Of a DNA stretch of 9,954 nt, positions 4,043-9,879 are shown piece by piece. The translations under genes and the position numbers were made by a program. The stretch covers positions 1 to 9,954 of the forward strand of contig MHMD01000009.1 in assembly GCA_001819295.1 (NCBI GenBank). Reading direction: 5' to 3'. Within the stretch, counting starts at the first letter, position 1. Each line of letters begins with the position of its first letter. The notes under the pieces are model-generated. The model saw nothing but the letters and a program-made list of their open reading frames with translations. It searched no databases and was not told the origin of the DNA. The DNA comes from Candidatus Nealsonbacteria bacterium RIFCSPHIGHO2_02_FULL_43_13. GTDB taxonomy: Bacteria; Patescibacteriota; Minisyncoccia; Minisyncoccales; MHMH01.

Positions 4043-6958
4043 TTAACGCTCGGCGAAGTCGCAGATGTCCTTAAAGTCGCAATAAGAACACTGCCAGCCG
4101 GGCGTCGGTTTAAAATCGCTCTTTTTAATTTCCTCGATTTCCTGGATGATTTTTTCTTTTAAATTCTCCTTATCTTTTTCTGATCCTAAAAACGAGGCTT
4201 TCTTGTATTCGTTCAAATAGTAATAAGTAAGCTCTTTGGCCTGTAACTTTAAAACTTCTTCCGCCGCTATCTGATAAATCAGCAGCTGCTCTTTGTCGTC
4301 AGTCTCCAATCTTTCTTTGAAAGCACCGGTTTTATAATCAATGATCGCTACTCCGCCCGTTACTTGATCAATGCGATCAATCCGGCCGTTCAAGGTATAG
4401 CCGCCCATTTTCAAATTAAACGGCATTTCAAGACCTAAAACATTGGGCGGATTTTTAACGAAGTCGTCGTAAAAATCTTTGATGATTTTTTTGCCAAGTT
4501 TATAATACTCGTCTTTCTGGTTTTTATTTTCGTACCACTCGTCAATCCAAGCCTTTTCGTAAATTTGAATTAAAGTATTTAATTCACCCTGAGCTTGTCG
4601 AAGGGTCCCTTTATCCTTAAACCCGAAAAGATTGGTTTGGCTCAAGTCCCGGCCCTCATTCACTATTTTCAGAAACTCATGAAAAACAGCGTGCATTGTT
4701 TTGCCGAACGAAAATACGGCTTTACCCCGGACGGGAATCCTTAAAATAAAGGCGAACTTATATTGCAAAGGACACTTTTGGAAAGCCGCCAGCTGCGAAT
4801 AAGAAAAGTGATCGGGCAATTGGTATGGTGATGAGGTTCGACCTCCCGAACGATGTATAGCAGTCCGATCGCCCTCTAAATATTGAGGGCGGTCGGACTG
4901 CCCGATATCCGTCCGTTCATCCTTATAGCCCATTTCAATCATAAAACGGGAAAGCTTTTTTTTGCGCGTTAATCCGTAGTCTTCAGCCGAAGTGAAATAA
5001 AGCTCTTTTTTGGCTCTCGTCATAGCGACATAGCAAATTCTCCGCTCTTCCTGCAAATGAACATCGCCCTTAGGCTTAATGTCTTTGATCATGTCTTCGG
5101 GTAGCTCAATTGGGTCACTCCTTTCAATGGTCGGGAATCTCTTGTCTACCATATTCACCAAGAAAACATGTTTAAATTCCAAACCCTTGGCTCCGTGAAT
5201 GGTCATAACTTTAATCATATCCGGACCCTGCTCAATATCAAATTCAAGCTTACCTTGCTCGCCAGACTCTATTTCCAAGATTATTTCTCGCATAAAATTA
5301 TTCAAGCTCGGATCGAGCGCGCTTTGTTCAAAATTCTTTATTTTCTTAAGAAACTGGTCGAGAACCCCGAACTCTTCCCGGCCTTCTTTATCAATCAAGT
5401 ACTTCAAATACCCGGAATCCTTCAAAAAAGCGATCATAATTTCCGCAACCGTTTTCTCTCTGGCTAAAGCCGCATGTTTTTTAATCAAGCTTAAAAGCCA
5501 GGGAATGGTTTTACGCGATTTTTCCGAAATCCCGAAAATAACCGGCAAATCCCCCATTGCCTCGTAAAGCGACTTACTTTTGCGGTAGCTGTATTGAGTA
5601 AGTTTAGCAATATCTTCGCTAGCAACGTCTAAAAATGGTAAATTTAAAATTCGGTACAGGGCCGGGCTTTCGTGATAATTATCCAAAAGCTTAAAGTAAG
5701 AAATAACATCCAAAACGACGGGCTTAGAATAAAGACCCCTGGAAGCCAAAAACTGGTAAGGCAACCCGGCTTTTTCCAAAGCCTTGATAAAAGGAATACA
5801 GGCGTCATTGGTACGCGATAAAATAGCGATCTCGTTGAAGGAAGTCTCTTTATCTTTCTTTAAAATCTGCCGGATTTTTTTAATGGTTTTAGAAACCTCC
5901 TCGTTCAGAGTATTTGAGTGAAGATGTTCGATAATCCCCTCTCCCTCCTTGCAAGCCACCAGTTTTTTATTTATTTTATTTACAAACTCCAGCCTGTCGG
6001 GATCATTGGCTTTAATGAATTTATAAGCCAAATCCAAAATATTTTGCGCAGACCGATAATTTTTGACCAGCGACACTTCTTTAGCTTTAGGAAAATCTTT
6101 CTTGAACTGGATAATGTTGGAGAAAGACGCGCCCCGCCAGCGATAAATTGCCTGATCATCGTCAGCGCAAACGGTGAGGTTATTTTTGGGATGAGCCAGA
6201 ATTTTGATCAGTTCGTACTGCGCCCAATTCGTGTCCTGAAATTCATCGACTAAAATGTATTTGAATTTGGCGCGGTACTTTTTTAAAATTTGCGGACGCG
6301 ACTGAAAAAGCTTCAGGCAATAATTAATCAGGTCTCCGAAATCCAAAACGCTGTTTTCCAAAAGTAATTTTTGATAAACATGGTAGGCCTCGGCCACCTC
6401 TTCAATTCTCTCTGTTTCCCGATCTTCGGGCGCGTCATCCCTGGTCTTTAACTTCTCTGAATAAGCCAAGTAGTCTTCGGGGTAAATCGCCTGGTCTTTG
6501 CAGTGCGAAAAATGATTGAGCATCGCCTGAATGAACTTGGTCGGATTGCCCAGGGGCCGGTAATAATCAAGATTGAATTTGTCAAAATTTTTATAAACCA
6601 GAAGCCAGCCGGCCGTATTATCCAAAATCTTAAAATCGGCCGGTAGCCCGATATCCAAGGCGTGGTCCCTTAAAATTCTTTCGCAAAAAGCATGAAAAGT
6701 CGAAACCCATAAATCAATATAGCCGTACGGCAACAGCTTATCAACCCTCTCTTCCATTTCTTCGGCGGCCTTGTCGGTAAAGGTGACGGCCAGAATCTCT
6801 TCGGGCCTGGCTTTGCTGGTTTCGATTAAATAAACTATTCTTTGGGTAATCACCGTAGTTTTGCCCGTACCTGCTCCGGCCACGATCAAAAGCGGGCCTT
6901 TATCATAAATCACGGCTTCTTTCTGCTCCTTGTTTAATTTTTGTAAATCTATCGCCAT
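4043..6958 (-). CDS. UvrD/PcrA-type superfamily 1 helicase fused to a C-terminal PD-(D/E)XK nuclease with Fe-S cysteines
   Basis: A 971-residue ATP-dependent 3'-5' DNA helicase-nuclease, AddA/RecB-like in layout. Helicase motifs: Q motif LNKEQKEAV (8-16), Walker A GAGTGKT (28-34), motif II DEFQD (238-242), motif III DDDQAIYRWRGA (266-277), YRS (301-303), motif V TIHGAKGLEF (586-595), motif VI RICYVAMTRAK (640-650). After a variable linker (about 678-716) the nuclease begins FSYSQLAAFQKCP, with H756, GRIDRID (D861) and IIDYKTG (D874, K876). C729 with C957, C960 and C966 matches the 4Fe-4S staple of AddB/Cas4-type nucleases. The ATG at 6958 is chosen because it directly precedes the Q motif and sits just after a promoter; the frame is open to 7216 but that extension has no helicase homology and crosses the divergent promoter. 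Two palindromic elements lie inside the gene. It heads the rarA-xseA-xseB cluster. A role in double-strand-end processing is inferred. Confidence 0.93.
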   Translation of the reverse strand: MAIDLQKLNKEQKEAVIYDKGPLLIVAGAGTGKTTVITQRIVYLIETSKARPEEILAVTFTDKAAEEMEERVDKLLPYGYIDLWVSTFHAFCERILRDHALDIGLPADFKILDNTAGWLLVYKNFDKFNLDYYRPLGNPTKFIQAMLNHFSHCKDQAIYPEDYLAYSEKLKTRDDAPEDRETERIEEVAEAYHVYQKLLLENSVLDFGDLINYCLKLFQSRPQILKKYRAKFKYILVDEFQDTNWAQYELIKILAHPKNNLTVCADDDQAIYRWRGASFSNIIQFKKDFPKAKEVSLVKNYRSAQNILDLAYKFIKANDPDRLEFVNKINKKLVACKEGEGIIEHLHSNTLNEEVSKTIKKIRQILKKDKETSFNEIAILSRTNDACIPFIKALEKAGLPYQFLASRGLYSKPVVLDVISYFKLLDNYHESPALYRILNLPFLDVASEDIAKLTQYSYRKSKSLYEAMGDLPVIFGISEKSRKTIPWLLSLIKKHAALAREKTVAEIMIAFLKDSGYLKYLIDKEGREEFGVLDQFLKKIKNFEQSALDPSLNNFMREIILEIESGEQGKLEFDIEQGPDMIKVMTIHGAKGLEFKHVFLVNMVDKRFPTIERSDPIELPEDMIKDIKPKGDVHLQEERRICYVAMTRAKKELYFTSAEDYGLTRKKKLSRFMIEMGYKDERTDIGQSDRPQYLEGDRTAIHRSGGRTSSPYQLPDHFSYSQLAAFQKCPLQYKFAFILRIPVRGKAVFSFGKTMHAVFHEFLKIVNEGRDLSQTNLFGFKDKGTLRQAQGELNTLIQIYEKAWIDEWYENKNQKDEYYKLGKKIIKDFYDDFVKNPPNVLGLEMPFNLKMGGYTLNGRIDRIDQVTGGVAIIDYKTGAFKERLETDDKEQLLIYQIAAEEVLKLQAKELTYYYLNEYKKASFLGSEKDKENLKEKIIQEIEEIKKSDFKPTPGWQCSYCDFKDICDFAER
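4583..4606. repeat. Short interspersed repeat (CCTGAGCTTGTCG type) inside the helicase-nuclease gene
   Basis: The core CCCTGAGCTTGTCGAAGGG is a recurrent short repeat that I recognise from many environmental bacterial genomes. Here it is read in frame on the minus strand as TLRQAQGE (residues 785-792), within a loop region of the nuclease domain. The frame is preserved on both sides. Recognition is from memory, not from a search. Confidence 0.65.
4833..4900. repeat. Large inverted repeat embedded in the helicase-nuclease linker
   Basis: Arms CAGTCCGATCGCCCTC (4861-4876) and GAGGGCGGTCGGACTG (4885-4900) pair over 16 positions, with one T-G wobble, around the 8-nt loop TAAATATT. A second small hairpin GAGGT-TCG-ACCTC (4833-4845) is adjacent. 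The block encodes about residues 687-709, the hydrophilic linker between the last helicase strand and the nuclease domain, and stays in frame. Composition and dyad symmetry suggest an inserted palindromic mini-element rather than selected protein sequence. Confidence 0.75.
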
Positions 6959-6971
6959 AATAGTATTCTTT

Positions 6972-7000
6972 ATTTTACCGCGCCCGTTCGAAGCTAACAA
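6972..7000 (-). promoter_or_regulatory. Promoter of the helicase-rarA-xseAB cluster, short leader
   Basis: Minus strand TTGTTA (6995-7000) and TAAAAT (6972-6977) are 17 nt apart, 4/6 and 5/6 matches. The -10 ends 13 nt before the ATG at 6958, so the mRNA would have a leader of only about 6 nt and no Shine-Dalgarno. The stretch 6962-6979 matches the greA start region in 17 of 18 positions. Confidence 0.6.
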
Positions 7001-7081
7001 GCGAAGGAGGGACACAGGAAAAGAAAAAGTCTCCCAACTGGTTGTTGAGAAACTATACAAGGTGTTTACTTTATTTAGGGG

Positions 7082-7104
7082 TGTTAAACACTCGGTGTCT
7101 AACA
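7082..7104. promoter_or_regulatory. 23-bp inverted repeat upstream of the coiled-coil gene promoter (copy 1)
   Basis: Arms TGTTAAACAC (7082-7091) and GTGTCTAACA (7095-7104) flank TCG and pair in 9 of 10 positions. It can also be read as two direct GGTGTTnAACA-like units 14 nt apart. It ends 14 nt before the TTGACA -35 of the plus-strand promoter. A partial unit GGTGTTTAC lies at 7061-7069, and TAACA-T-TGTTA overlaps the right arm (7100-7110). A near copy lies at 9880-9902. Likely a protein-binding site; the regulator is unknown. Confidence 0.65.
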
Positions 7105-7118
7105 TTGTTAATTTTCGC

Positions 7119-7146
7119 TTGACACTCGTTTTTTGGGGTTTATAAT
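7119..7146 (+). promoter_or_regulatory. Consensus promoter of the coiled-coil gene, almost leaderless
   Basis: TTGACA (7119-7124) and TATAAT (7141-7146) are both perfect hexamers, 16 nt apart. The expected transcription start is near 7153, about 5 nt before the ATG at 7158, leaving no room for a Shine-Dalgarno. Confidence 0.8.
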
Positions 7147-7157
7147 AAAAATATACC

Positions 7158-7457
7158 ATGCTTGAAGATAAAGATATCCAAAAACTTATAGAAGCCCAGA
7201 AAGAAATTTTTGCCACTAAAACAGAGATGGCAAATATGTTTTCTGTAGTAGCGACCAGGGATGAGCTTAACGAACTTAAAGAAGAGGTATCTAATCTTCT
7301 AGAATCTATTCAGGCCTTAACTGTATCTGTAGACAAATTAGCTAAATCTTTTGCAATTTATCATGACGAACAAATCTCTTTAGGATCAAAGGTTGATAGA
7401 TTGGAAAAATGGATCGATCAAATAGCCGCTAAAGTTGGAATTAAGTTAGAATCTTAA
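7158..7457 (+). CDS. Small coiled-coil protein, function unknown
   Basis: The only plus-strand gene; 99 residues, soluble, acidic-to-neutral and almost wholly helical. Heptad-like hydrophobic spacing runs from about residue 34 to 64 (RDELNELKEEVSNLLESI and onward). A second helix at 76-93 ends in KVDRLEKWIDQIAAKVGIKL. It has no signal peptide, membrane segment or cysteine. I recall similar short coiled-coil proteins with a DRxEKWIxxIAxKxGIKL-type end as common in CPR genomes, but know no function. The gene has a perfect -35/-10 pair with hardly any leader and a 23-bp inverted repeat upstream, so it is probably strongly expressed and possibly regulated. Its stop lies 3 nt from the greA stop in convergent orientation, with no terminator seen between. 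Confidence 0.75.
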   Translation: MLEDKDIQKLIEAQKEIFATKTEMANMFSVVATRDELNELKEEVSNLLESIQALTVSVDKLAKSFAIYHDEQISLGSKVDRLEKWIDQIAAKVGIKLES

Positions 7458-7460
7458 TTA

Positions 7461-7940
7461 TTACTCAATCTTGATTATTTTACACTCTTTGACGCCGTCG
7501 GATGTGGTAAACTTAACAACATCGCCTTTCTTTTTACCTAAAAGAGAGGCGCCCAAAGACGATTTAAGAGAAATCTTGCCGGCTAAAATATCGGCTTCTT
7601 CGGGTTCAACGATCTGATATTTATCATACCCGTCCCCGCCTGCCGGCGAGGCAGGTTTTGATTTAAGGCAAACAACGGAGCCAATCTGTATTTCTCCCCC
7701 GTCTCCCTGCTTCTTTTCCACCACCTGGGCCTGGGAGACAATGTCCTCCAATTGAATAATCCGCCCTTCGATAAACGACTGGTCTTCTTTAGCCGCATGA
7801 TATCCGGCGTTTTCTTTTAAGTCGCCATGAGCCGCCGATTGCCGGATTCTTGCTTGCACCTCTTTTCGGACCACCGTCTTCAGGTGATCCAGTTCCTTCT
7901 TTAATTTTTCCAGCCCTTCTTTAGTTAAGTGTTTAACCAT
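7461..7940 (-). CDS. greA: Transcription elongation (transcript cleavage) factor GreA
   Basis: GreA enters the RNA polymerase secondary channel and stimulates cleavage of backtracked RNA. The 159-residue protein has the N-terminal antiparallel coiled-coil (1-75) with LTKEGLEKLKKEL and the tip motif HGDLKENAGYHAAKEDQ. The catalytic acids corresponding to E. coli D41 and E44 are present (D40, E43). The usual second Glu of ENAEY is Gly here (G46). The FKBP-like C-terminal domain follows (about 84-159), with YQIVEPEEAD and SLLGKKKGDVVKF. Residues 96-102 (PASPAGG) look like an extra loop encoded by a palindromic repeat (7639-7655). The ATG at 7940 is preceded by an extended -10 only 12 nt away, so the start appears near-leaderless. 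It lies 35 nt after the tgt stop, so both its own promoter and read-through are possible. Confidence 0.96.
   Translation of the reverse strand: MVKHLTKEGLEKLKKELDHLKTVVRKEVQARIRQSAAHGDLKENAGYHAAKEDQSFIEGRIIQLEDIVSQAQVVEKKQGDGGEIQIGSVVCLKSKPASPAGGDGYDKYQIVEPEEADILAGKISLKSSLGASLLGKKKGDVVKFTTSDGVKECKIIKIE
7639..7655. repeat. Palindromic mini-repeat inside greA
   Basis: CCTGCC (7639-7644) and GGCAGG (7650-7655) form a perfect 6-bp inverted repeat around GGCGA. It is GC-rich compared with its surroundings. On the minus strand it is in frame and adds about seven residues, P96 to G102, to a surface loop of the GreA C-terminal domain relative to E. coli GreA. CCTGCC/GGCAGG repeats are, from memory, common in CPR genomes. 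Confidence 0.6.
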
Positions 7941-7952
7941 AGAGTATTCTTC

Positions 7953-7961
7953 ATTTTACCA
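7953..7961 (-). promoter_or_regulatory. Extended -10 promoter of greA
   Basis: Minus strand TGG-TAAAAT ends 12 nt before the greA ATG; no convincing -35 is present. The predicted start of transcription is about 5 nt before the ATG. The 18 nt at 7943-7960 (GGTAAAATGAAGAATACT) differ from the helicase start region in one base. Confidence 0.6.
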
Positions 7962-7975
7962 CAGCCTTAAACGTC

Positions 7976-9112
7976 TTAATAACGGCCTGTTTTGATTCCT
8001 TCCCTGATTTTCTCGATAAAGGTATTGAAGAAATAAAGGTTATGAAAAGTTAAAAGCTTCATGGCCGTAATCTCGTGAACCCGCATAAGATGAGAAAGAT
8101 AATTCCTCTTATATTTTTGACAAACGTAGCAAGAACAGTCTTTATCTAGCGAACTTTGGTCTTTGGCAAAAATCTGTTTTCTGATATCAATTTTCCCGAC
8201 AGATGTAAAAGCCGTCCCGCACCTGGCGTAATGGGTGGGAATGATACAATCAACCGTATCAACGCCACCTTGAAAAATTTTTACCAAATCATCAATGTGT
8301 CCGTTACCCAAAAGATGGCGCGGTTTTTCTTCAGGCAAAACTTCGGTCACCCAATTCAGCATTTTAAACATCGCTTTTTTATCAAAGCCTAATTCCCCGC
8401 CGATGCCAAATCCATCAAAAGGCAAAGCGCTCATAAACTTAGCGCTCTCGATTCTTAAATCTTTGAATTTACCGCCCTGCACAATACCATACAGAGCCTG
8501 CTTTGTTCTTTTTGACCTCAAGCAGACTTCCGCCCAAAGATGGGTTTTTTCCAAAGATTTTTTGGTATATTCGTAATCAGCGATGGGCGGCGGGCATTCG
8601 TCAAAGTTAAAAATGATATCGGCCCCCAGCTGTTCTTGTATCTTGATAGATTCTTTGGGGCCCAAAAACAGCTTGCGGCCGTCAAAGGGCGATTGAAAAA
8701 ATACGCCGTCTTGCGTAATCTTTAAAGTTTTGGGCTGACGGCCAGATTTGATAGATAACGGTTCTGTTTGATTTAACATCTTGCCCATCTTAAACTCCTG
8801 TCCAAAACCAAAAGAAAATACCTGGTAGCCCCCGGAATCCGTCATCAAGGGTTTCGGCCAATTCATAAACTGATGAAGGCCGCCTGAAGCCTTAATAATC
8901 TTTCCCCCCGGCCTTAAATGCAAATGGAAAGTATTGGAGATTAAAATCTGGCTTTTAGTTGCTTCAACTTCTTTGCTGTCCAGAGTTTTAACCGCGCCTT
9001 GGGTCGCCACCGGAACCAAACACGGCGTTAAGACAACGCCGTGAGGGGTTATTAAGCGCCCCAATCTCGCCCTGCTTCTCTTTGATTTTTTAAGAATCTT
9101 AAATTCTATCAT
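7976..9112 (-). CDS. tgt: tRNA-guanine transglycosylase (queuine tRNA-ribosyltransferase)
   Basis: Exchanges guanine 34 of GUN-anticodon tRNAs for queuine or its precursor preQ1. Motifs in the 378-residue TIM-barrel: SNTFHLHLRPG (59-69), MTDSGGYQVFS (90-100) with D92, NFDECPPP (169-176), YGIVQGG (208-214), GFGIGGELG (234-242), HLLGNGHIDDL, and VDCIIPTHYARCG (287-299) with nucleophile D288. The zinc site is C326-x-C328-x2-C331 with H357. Differences from the E. coli type include PTH for PTR, ARCG for ARNG, GELG for the GLAVGE loop, and about 25 extra residues between about 103 and 130. All catalytic and zinc residues are present. No queuosine-synthesis gene is in view, so the source of base is unknown and salvage is possible. 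The ATG at 9112 begins 7 nt after an extended -10, that is, at the predicted transcription start. Confidence 0.94.
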   Translation of the reverse strand: MIEFKILKKSKRSRARLGRLITPHGVVLTPCLVPVATQGAVKTLDSKEVEATKSQILISNTFHLHLRPGGKIIKASGGLHQFMNWPKPLMTDSGGYQVFSFGFGQEFKMGKMLNQTEPLSIKSGRQPKTLKITQDGVFFQSPFDGRKLFLGPKESIKIQEQLGADIIFNFDECPPPIADYEYTKKSLEKTHLWAEVCLRSKRTKQALYGIVQGGKFKDLRIESAKFMSALPFDGFGIGGELGFDKKAMFKMLNWVTEVLPEEKPRHLLGNGHIDDLVKIFQGGVDTVDCIIPTHYARCGTAFTSVGKIDIRKQIFAKDQSSLDKDCSCYVCQKYKRNYLSHLMRVHEITAMKLLTFHNLYFFNTFIEKIREGIKTGRY

Positions 9113-9118
9113 AAATTA

Positions 9119-9136
9119 ATTTTACCATTTAAATGG
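9119..9136 (-). promoter_or_regulatory. tgt promoter with overlapping 12-bp palindrome
   Basis: Minus strand carries TGG-TAAAAT (9119-9127), an extended -10 whose last base is 6 nt before the tgt ATG, predicting a truly leaderless mRNA. The perfect palindrome CCATTTAAATGG (9125-9136) abuts the -10 and supplies its TGG. Such a palindrome could be an operator, but one of this length is expected by chance a couple of times in 10 kb. No clear -35 hexamer is seen. Confidence 0.55.
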
Positions 9137-9172
9137 AAGGGCGGTCACTGTTTTCAGCACAGGACCGCCTTT
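9137..9172. terminator. Hairpin between toxin gene and tgt, possible terminator
   Basis: A 10-bp stem (9137-9146 with 9163-9172, one G-T pair, core GGGCGGTC/GACCGCC) continues after a one-base bulge with CTGT/ACAG around a 7-nt loop. It lies after the toxin gene and just before the tgt promoter, so it probably ends the toxin-antitoxin transcript. On the minus strand the sequence after it is only mildly T-rich (CTTCCATTT); the better T-tract (TTTATTTTG) is on the plus strand, where no gene is seen. Confidence 0.5.
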
Positions 9173-9198
9173 ATTTTGATACCGCTTCTTAGATTCGG

Positions 9199-9219
9199 GC
9201 GAGCAGCGTTTCTGCTCGC
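9199..9219. other. Perfect 8-bp hairpin directly after the toxin stop codon
   Basis: GCGAGCAG (9199-9206) and CTGCTCGC (9212-9219) pair around a 5-nt loop. On the minus strand it starts immediately after the TAA of the toxin gene (9220-9222). No T-run follows on the minus strand, so it is not a standard intrinsic terminator; it may protect the 3' end of the toxin mRNA or act with the hairpin at 9137-9172. Confidence 0.5.
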
Positions 9220-9483
9220 TTAATATGGTTTCTTTAAAACTTCGTCGTGCCTGCCAACTCGACGAAGAAGATAAACATCTTTAGATATTTGAAAAGTAAG
9301 TCGATAATCTTTATTAATCCTGCCTTCCCAAATATCCTCAAAACCCCGGATTTTACTGGTTCGCAAAGATGGATGATGAGGGTCTTTCAATAAAGCGATA
9401 AGTTGTTTGTCGCATTGCCTCTGGACAATGCTGGGCAAAGTTTTGTAATCTCTATCAAAAAATTTCGTAAACAACAATCTCAT
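9220..9483 (-). CDS. RelE/ParE-superfamily toxin of a type II toxin-antitoxin pair
   Basis: An 87-residue basic protein of the RelE/ParE fold. Recognisable features are FDRDYKTLPSIVQRQCDKQLIALLKDPHHPSLRTSKI (9-45), the WEGRINKDYRLTFQI core (52-66) with R55 and R61, and the terminal RRVGRHDEVLKKP (74-86) with H79. This resembles the YafQ/RelE-like branch, in which basic and His residues cleave mRNA on the ribosome, but ParE-like gyrase poisons share the fold and cannot be excluded from sequence. It starts 4 nt after the antitoxin stop, without a good Shine-Dalgarno, fitting coupled translation with antitoxin made first. No internal stop or frameshift is seen. Hairpins follow it. Confidence 0.85.
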   Translation of the reverse strand: MRLLFTKFFDRDYKTLPSIVQRQCDKQLIALLKDPHHPSLRTSKIRGFEDIWEGRINKDYRLTFQISKDVYLLRRVGRHDEVLKKPY

Positions 9484-9487
9484 AAAA

Positions 9488-9811
9488 TCAAGGTCGCTTT
9501 TTCTTTAGACCATCTAAATGAACAATTAAATCTTTGACGTTGGCAAAAGGGCCGCTTACCCGACCGGCTCTTATATCCTCGTCGGCTTCTCTCTCTTTGG
9601 ACTGCCACTCCTTGGCCCAAAACCATTCCTGATCTCTTGCTATTAAACGTTTGGGCTTCAGAACTATTTGCGCATCTTTAACTCTGGCGCCTAAAAAATC
9701 CCCCTCTTTCAACTGAAGTTTTTTAAAAACTTCGGCTGGAATGGTAATTTGGTGTTTTGGGCCTATTTTTACAGTTGGTTCGATTGTTCGAGCGATAATT
9801 TGGTTGGGCAT
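9488..9811 (-). CDS. AbrB/MazE-type swapped-hairpin antitoxin
   Basis: Partner antitoxin and probable autorepressor. The 107-residue protein has an N-terminal AbrB-like DNA-binding segment, VKIGPKHQITIPAEVFKKLQLKEGDFLGARVKDAQIVLKPKRL over residues 14-56, with the hallmark GpkhQITIPaev turn. The C-terminal part (58-104) is Trp- and acid-rich: EWFWAKEWQ, then EREADEDIRAGRVSGPF and VKDLIVHLDGLKKK. This is a layout typical of antitoxins that wrap a RelE-type toxin. The ATG at 9811 lies about 23 nt downstream of the expected transcription start of a consensus promoter. The gene ends in TGA. A 23-bp inverted repeat lies upstream of the promoter and could be a site for this or another regulator. Confidence 0.87.
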   Translation of the reverse strand: MPNQIIARTIEPTVKIGPKHQITIPAEVFKKLQLKEGDFLGARVKDAQIVLKPKRLIARDQEWFWAKEWQSKEREADEDIRAGRVSGPFANVKDLIVHLDGLKKKRP

Positions 9812-9840
9812 AGATTTTTACTTACTTTCTTATATTAAGA

Positions 9841-9869
9841 ATTGTAACAAATACAAAAAGGCCTGTCAA
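9841..9869 (-). promoter_or_regulatory. Promoter of the toxin-antitoxin operon
   Basis: Minus strand TTGACA (9864-9869, perfect) and TACAAT (9841-9846, 5/6) are 17 nt apart, and the -10 is preceded by TGT, an extended form. Expected transcription start is near 9834. Confidence 0.8.
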
Positions 9870-9879
9870 GAAACACAGG

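Noticed and set aside
6959..7216. 86-residue N-terminal extension of the helicase-nuclease frame
   Set aside because: It has no helicase homology, has no Shine-Dalgarno, crosses the cluster promoter, and overlaps the divergent promoter and start of the plus-strand gene.
9137..9150. Resemblance of the tgt-upstream hairpin arm to the helicase linker repeat (both contain GGGCGGTC and ACTG)
   Set aside because: The shared stretch is short and gapped; not enough to call them copies of one element without a genome-wide comparison.
9240..9267. Hairpin CTTCGTCG/CGACGAAG near the toxin 3' end
   Set aside because: The arms encode conserved toxin residues (RRVGRHDEV), so the symmetry may be a by-product of coding; no independent evidence of function.
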